From the NCBI GenBank assembly GCA_943787175.1, contig CALSLK010000020.1, positions 1-50,282 of the forward strand: a stretch of DNA of 50,282 nt. Reading direction: 5' to 3'. The DNA comes from an uncultured Alphaproteobacteria bacterium. Lineage in GTDB: Bacteria > Pseudomonadota > Alphaproteobacteria > SP197. This document shows, piece after piece, positions 45,708 through 50,282 of this stretch; position 1 is the stretch's first letter, and each line of letters opens with the position of its first letter. The notes beneath the pieces are model-generated. The model saw only the letters and a list, made by a program, of their open reading frames with translations. It did no database searches and had not been told where the DNA came from. The position numbers and the translations under genes were made by a program.

Positions 45708-48700
45708 TGCCCGATGTCTTCCCCCGCTATACCCGGCGTACCCTACCCGAAGGCAGCAGCTATACCGCCAATGCACGCTCGCCCTATGTCGAACTGGGCC
45801 TGGCGAGCTGTTTTTCCTTCCTGCGCGGTGCGTCCGATGCCACCGACCTTGTCCTGACCGCCTGGTCCCAGGGGTATGACGCCCTGGGCATTGCCGATCT
45901 CAACACCATGGCCGGCGTGGTACGCCTCCATGTCGAGGCCAGGAAGGCAAAACTACGCCCGGTCATTGGTTGCCGTCTCGCGCTGACCGATGGTCAGGCT
46001 TTTCTGGCTTACCCCCGGGACCGTCAGGCCTATGGCCACCTCTGCACCCTGCTTTCCAAGGGCAAGAGGCATGATGTGGAGGGTCAATGGCAGGCCAAGG
46101 GCGCTTGCGACCTGACCCTTGATGACCTGGCGAGCCATGCCGAAGGGCTACAACTCATTGCGTTGCCCGGCGAAGACCTCATCGTGTTTGAGGCAGGGTT
46201 TGCTCGCCTCGCCAGGATGTTGCCTCAGCTTGACTACATCGCGGCAAGTTATCTTTACCGGGGCGATGACAGGGCGCGTATCAACCGGCTGGACCAGTTG
46301 GCGCGCCGGCACGGCATGTCGATCCTGGCAACCAACGACGTTCTCTATCACGCACCCGAGCGGCGGCCGCTACAGGACATCATGACCTGTATCCGCGAGA
46401 AAACGACCATGGCGCGGGCAGGATTCCTGCTGCAGGCCAACGGCGAGCGGCATCTGAAATCACCCGAAGCGATGCAGCAGCTTTTTGCTGAATGGCCCCA
46501 TGCCATTCGTGCAACGCGAAAGGTCGCGGATGCCTGCCAGTTCGATCTGGAAGAACTGGCGTATGAATATCCCGACGAAACAGTGCCCGACGGGCGCAAC
46601 CCTCAGGACTATCTCAAAGAGCTGACATGGAAAGGGGCGGCGGGGCGTTACCCCGATGGCGTACCGGAAAAGGTCCGCGCAACGCTCAACAAGGAGCTCG
46701 CGATGATCGAAAAACTCGATATCGCGCGGTATTTCCTCACCATCCACGACATCATCGTCTTTGCGCGCGAAGAGGTTTCCCCACCCATCCTGTGCCAGGG
46801 CCGCGGCTCCGCAGCCAACAGCGCCGTCTGCTATGTCCTGGGCATTACCGCCGTCGACCCCGCCCACCACGACCTTCTGTTCGAACGATTCATTTCCGAG
46901 AAACGCAAGGAGCCTCCCGATATCGACGTCGACTTCGAACATGAGCGGCGCGAGGAAGTGATCCAGCACATCTATGCCAAATACGGGCGTGACCGCGCCG
47001 GCCTGTGCGCCACGGTCATCCACTACCGCCCCCGCAGCGCATTGCGCGAAGTCGGCAAGGTGATGGGGCTCAGCGAAGACATCACCACCACGCTTGCCAA
47101 GACGATCTGGGGCAGTTGGGGCAGCGAAGTCAGCACCGACCATGTCACGGAGGCCGGCCTCAACATCAACGATCCCCATTTGCGGCGGGTGATCTATCTG
47201 GCGCGATCAGCTGATCGGCATGCCCAGGCACCTTTCCCAGCATGTCGGCGGCTTCATCCTGACGCAGAACCCGCTTATCACGAATGTCCCCATCGGCAAC
47301 GGCGCCATGCCGGATCGTTCCTTCATCGAATGGGACAAGGACGACATCGATGCCCTGGGCATCCTCAAGATCGATGTGCTGGCGCTGGGCATGCTGACCT
47401 GCATCCGCAAGTGTTTCGACCTCATCGAAAACCATTACGGCGAGCGCTGGACCCTGGCGGATGTGCCCGAGGAGGATGAAGCTGTCTACGACATGCTGTG
47501 CGAGGGCGATTCCGTCGGCGTCTTCCAGGTCGAAAGCCGTGCGCAGATGAACATGCTGCCCCGCCTGCGCCCGCGCACCTTCTATGACCTGGTGATCGAA
47601 GTCGCCATCGTGCGGCCCGGCCCAATCCAGGGTGATATGGTGCATCCCTATCTGCGCCGCCGAACGGAGAAGAACCCGAGGACTATCCCTCACCCGGCCC
47701 GAGCACGACCCTGATGAACTAAGGAACATTCTCTCGCGCACCAAAGGCGTGCCGATCTTTCAGGAACAGGCGATGAAGATCGCCATCGAAGCCGCCCGGT
47801 TCAGCCCGGAAGAAGCCAACCAGTTGCGCAAGGCCATGGCGACCTTCCGCTCGCGCGGCACCATCGAGGAACTCCAGGACAAGATGGTCGGGCGCATGAT
47901 CGAGCGCGGTTACGACGCCGAATTCTCACATCGCTGTTTCAACCAGATCAAGGGCTTCGGCGAATACGGTTTCCCGAAAGCCATGCTGCAAGCTTCGCCT
48001 GCTCGTCTACGTCTCCAGCTGGCTGAAATGCCATTACCCCGATGTCTTTCGCCTGTGGCCTTCTCAACGCCCAGCCCATGGGGTTCTACGCCCCCGCACA
48101 GATCGTCCGCGATGCCAGCGAGCATGCTGTCGAGGTGCGCGCGCCCGACGTCAGTTTCAGCGACTGGGACAACATCCTGGAGCCCATTGGGCCAGGCACG
48201 TTCGCGCTGCGCATGGGACTACGCCAGATCGACAGCCTGGGCTCGGGAAGCCGCAGAGCGTATCGTTGCAGCGCGCGACGCGACCGTTTCAGGACATCGA
48301 GGACCTCAAGACCCGCAGCGGCCTCACCACCGCGCCTCTGCGCATCCTTGCCGCCGCCGATGCATTCCGCTCCCTGGGCCTCGACCGCGCGCAGGCCCTG
48401 TGGGAAACGCGCGCGCTCCGGGACGCTCCCGATCTGCCGCTTTTGCCTTTCATGAGGCGCGCGAGGAAGGTGTCGAGGCCCCTGTGCAGCTCCCTGCCAT
48501 GCCCAAATGCGAACATGTCGTGGCGGACTATCAGACCCTGCGCCTTTCCCTGAAGGCCCACCCCATGTCCTTCCTGCGCAAAGCCTTGCCTCACAGGGCT
48601 ACCTCATGGCCGGGACCTGATGACCAGCACGCTAATGGCCAGAAGGTTTCCCTCGCGGGTCTTGTGCTTGTGCGTCAGCGCCCCGGCAGTGCCAAGGGCG

Positions 48701-49022
48701 TCTGTTTCATCACCCTGGAAGACGAAACCGGCGTCGCCAATCTGGTTGTCTGGCCCAAGGTCATGGCGCAGTACCGCCCGGTCATCATGGGTGCCCGGCT
48801 TCTGGCGGTGAAAGGCGTGATCCAGCGCGAAAAGAAGGTCATTCACCTTGTCGCCGACGTTCTGGCCGACCGCACCGACGCCCTCGACCGCCTCTCCCTC
48901 GATCGCCATGCCCGTGCCCACGGCCCGCGCCGATCACGTCAAACGCTCCCTGCCAACGGCGGCCTTAACCGGCATCCCCGCAACGCCCGCAGGTCATCCC
49001 CAAGTCCCGCGACTTCCACTGA
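45707..49022 (+). CDS. dnaE2: Error-prone DNA polymerase DnaE2, many frameshifts
   Basis: C-family polymerase III alpha paralogue that copies across lesions after SOS induction. The first 500 codons are clean: PHP domain from [17 protein letters not shown], then the catalytic aspartates in [17 protein letters not shown] (near 46915-46960). From about 47205 the reading passes between frames: breaks near 47205, 47660-47700, several in 47975-48060, then about 48247, 48285, 48470, 48600 and past 48920. Family blocks persist throughout: '[19 protein letters not shown]', '[17 protein letters not shown]', '[19 protein letters not shown]' and the ending IPKSRDFH with stop at 49022. Total span fits a normal protein of about 1,100 residues. 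Confidence 0.9.
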
Positions 49023-49030
49023 GGAGGTCG

Positions 49031-49722
49031 CTAGCCCTCAACCAGCTTGCCGTCTTCCAGACGCAGGATCCGGTTCATGCGGGAAGCAAGCTCCATGTTG
49101 TGGGTCGCCACCAGCGCGGCCAGGCCCCTGCCCTGCACTTCAGGCAGTCAGTTGCGCCATCACCTCGTCGGCCGTGTGGTGGTCGAGGTTGCCGGTGGGC
49201 TCATCCGCCAGAAGCACCGCCGGTTCGTTGGCCAACGCGCGGGCGATGGCCACACGTTGCTGCTCGCCGCCCGAAAGCCGCGCCGGGCGGTGTTTCAAGC
49301 GGTCCTCGAGGCCCAGGCGCGTGAGGATCTCCACCGCGCGCTTGCGGGCAACGCCCGCTTGCCCACCCCGGCGATCAGCTGCGGCAGGACCACGTTCTCG
49401 ACTAGCGGAGAACTCGGGCAAGCAGGTGATGGAACTGATAGACGAAGCCCAGATGCTGGCGACGTAGCGCCGTGCGCGACGCATCGTTGCGAACATCACA
49501 GACCTTGCCCGAGATCAGGATGTCGCCCGTGAATCAGGCTTTTCCAGCAGGCCGGCGATATAGAGCAGTGTCGACTTGCCGGCGCCCGACGGGCCCGACC
49601 AAGGGCGACCAGTTCGCCCGGTTGCAGGACGAGGTCGGCACCGCGCAACACTTCCGACGTTGACGGTCGCCCTGCACAAAGGTGCGGCCGACCCCGCGCA
49701 ATTCCAGGGCCGGGCTACTCAT
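49031..49722 (-). CDS. lolD: Lipoprotein-releasing ABC transporter ATPase LolD, frameshifted
   Basis: ATPase of the complex that extracts outer-membrane lipoproteins from the inner membrane. The start at 49722 gives [19 protein letters not shown]. The Walker A region (about 49580-49620) is scrambled between frames. The signature and Walker B are clear in [20 protein letters not shown] and [18 protein letters not shown]. The end reads [20 protein letters not shown] with stop at 49031. Two or more single-base errors explain the breaks, and the span fits 229 residues. It overlaps the permease gene by 8 bases and ends 8 bases from dnaE2 (convergent). Confidence 0.85.
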
Positions 49723-50282
49723 AACGCAGTGCCTCGGCCGGATCGATGCGCGCCGCGCGCCAGGCCGGGTAGAGTGCCGCCAGGAAGGCCAGGCACCAGA
49801 GCCATGGCGACAATGGTGGCGACTTCCGTCCAGTCGATCTTGGCCGGAAGCTGGGAGAGGAAGTAGATCTCTGCGGGAAAGAGCTGCGTGTTGGTCAGAA
49901 ACTGGACCATCTGCTTGATCTCTTCGATGTAGACGCAGAACACGACACCCAGCGCGAGGCCCACGAGGGTGCCCGCCACGCCGATGCAGGCACCGGTGAG
50001 CAGGAATATCCGCATCACGCTGCCTCGCGAGGCACCCATGGTGCGGACAATGGCGATATCGCCGTTCTTGTCCTTCACCAGCATGATCAGGCTGGAGATG
50101 ATGTTGAAGGCAGCGACCAGGATGATCAGCGTCAGGATCAGGAACATCACGTTGCGCTCGACCTGAAGCGCGCCATAGAGGTGGCTGTTGGTCTGCTGCC
50201 AGTCGACCACGCGCGCGCCGCCCACATTGCGTTCCACGGCAATCTCGAAAGGCGGCGTCGCGGGCGAGTATCGGGCTGCTCG
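49715..50282 (-). CDS. Lipoprotein-releasing ABC transporter permease (LolC/LolE), partial, one frameshift
   Basis: C-terminal part of the inner-membrane permease that works with LolD; the N-terminal part lies past the right edge. Visible blocks are 'VVDWQQTNSHLYGALQVERN', 'LIILVAAFNIISSLIMLVKD' and 'GDIAIVRTMGASRGSVMRIF', followed by two more membrane helices. A surplus G at 49792-49793 breaks the frame. Without it the end becomes [24 protein letters not shown], the family terminus, with stop at 49715. Whether to call it LolC, LolE or the single hybrid form cannot be decided here. Confidence 0.88.

Noticed and set aside
1..50282. tRNA, rRNA, CRISPR arrays, insertion sequences, prophage or integrase genes
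   Set aside because: Read on both strands by eye, I found no cloverleaf with CCA-type ends, no regularly spaced repeats and no transposase or integrase motif.

Overview
The window looks like a chromosomal segment of an alphaproteobacterium (Rhodospirillales-like by gene content; the order is a guess). Support comes from the block rpoZ-rsh-pdxJ-acpS-lepB-rnc-era-recO-parC on one strand, a single bifunctional Rsh, ClpS/ClpA beside a phasin, a membrane-anchored Pam18-like J protein, a D,D-carboxypeptidase with a SPOR domain, and an ImuA-ImuB-DnaE2 cassette with a GTTC-N7-GTTC type LexA site. GC content is moderately high by eye, and genes are packed with many 4-base ATGA overlaps. I see no tRNA, rRNA, CRISPR array, insertion sequence or phage gene. 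No gap between genes exceeds about 220 bp.

Layout. 1-3.7 kb (minus): an accessory operon of TRAP transporter small and large subunits, cobalt-type nitrile hydratase alpha and beta, and a sulfotransferase that runs off the left edge. 3.75-13.7 kb (minus): housekeeping genes parC, recO, era, rnc, lepB, acpS, pdxJ, rsh, rpoZ and folK. 13.8-20.4 kb: a NYN nuclease, family 5 uracil-DNA glycosylase, EamA transporter, RidA, a TPP enzyme, a FemAB-like protein and a secreted esterase. Every one of these is broken by single-base indels. 20.4-24.4 kb (minus): tspO, clpA, clpS and a phasin preceded by two perfect PhaR-like palindromes. 24.5-32.2 kb: a lipoprotein with an FAD amine oxidase, an iron alcohol dehydrogenase, a D,D-carboxypeptidase, an amidase with a MaoC hydratase, and a TerC protein. 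32.2-43.3 kb: nucleotide-sugar genes (phosphohexomutase, ugd, galU, UDP-glucuronate epimerase type, manC) interleaved with a J protein, smpB, dapA, a PLP dehydratase, a TIM-barrel protein and a DUF218 protein. 43.5-49.0 kb (plus): the SOS mutagenesis cassette imuA-imuB-dnaE2. 49.0-50.3 kb (minus): lolD and a LolC/E permease, cut by the right edge.

How it fits together. The pgm/ugd/galU trio, the epimerase and ManC would supply UDP-glucose, UDP-glucuronate/galacturonate and GDP-mannose for surface polysaccharide, but no glycosyltransferase lies in the window. The nitrile hydratase operon pairs uptake with nitrile hydration and probably came in as a unit behind parC. The SOS cassette has its own promoter with a LexA site over the -10 region.

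Data quality matters here. Two zones (about 14.2-20.0 kb and 47.2-49.8 kb) hold many frame breaks. Most of those I could resolve are one surplus base, usually in a short C or G run, and removing them gives full-length family members. I therefore read these genes as intact genes with sequence errors, though real decay cannot be excluded without reads.
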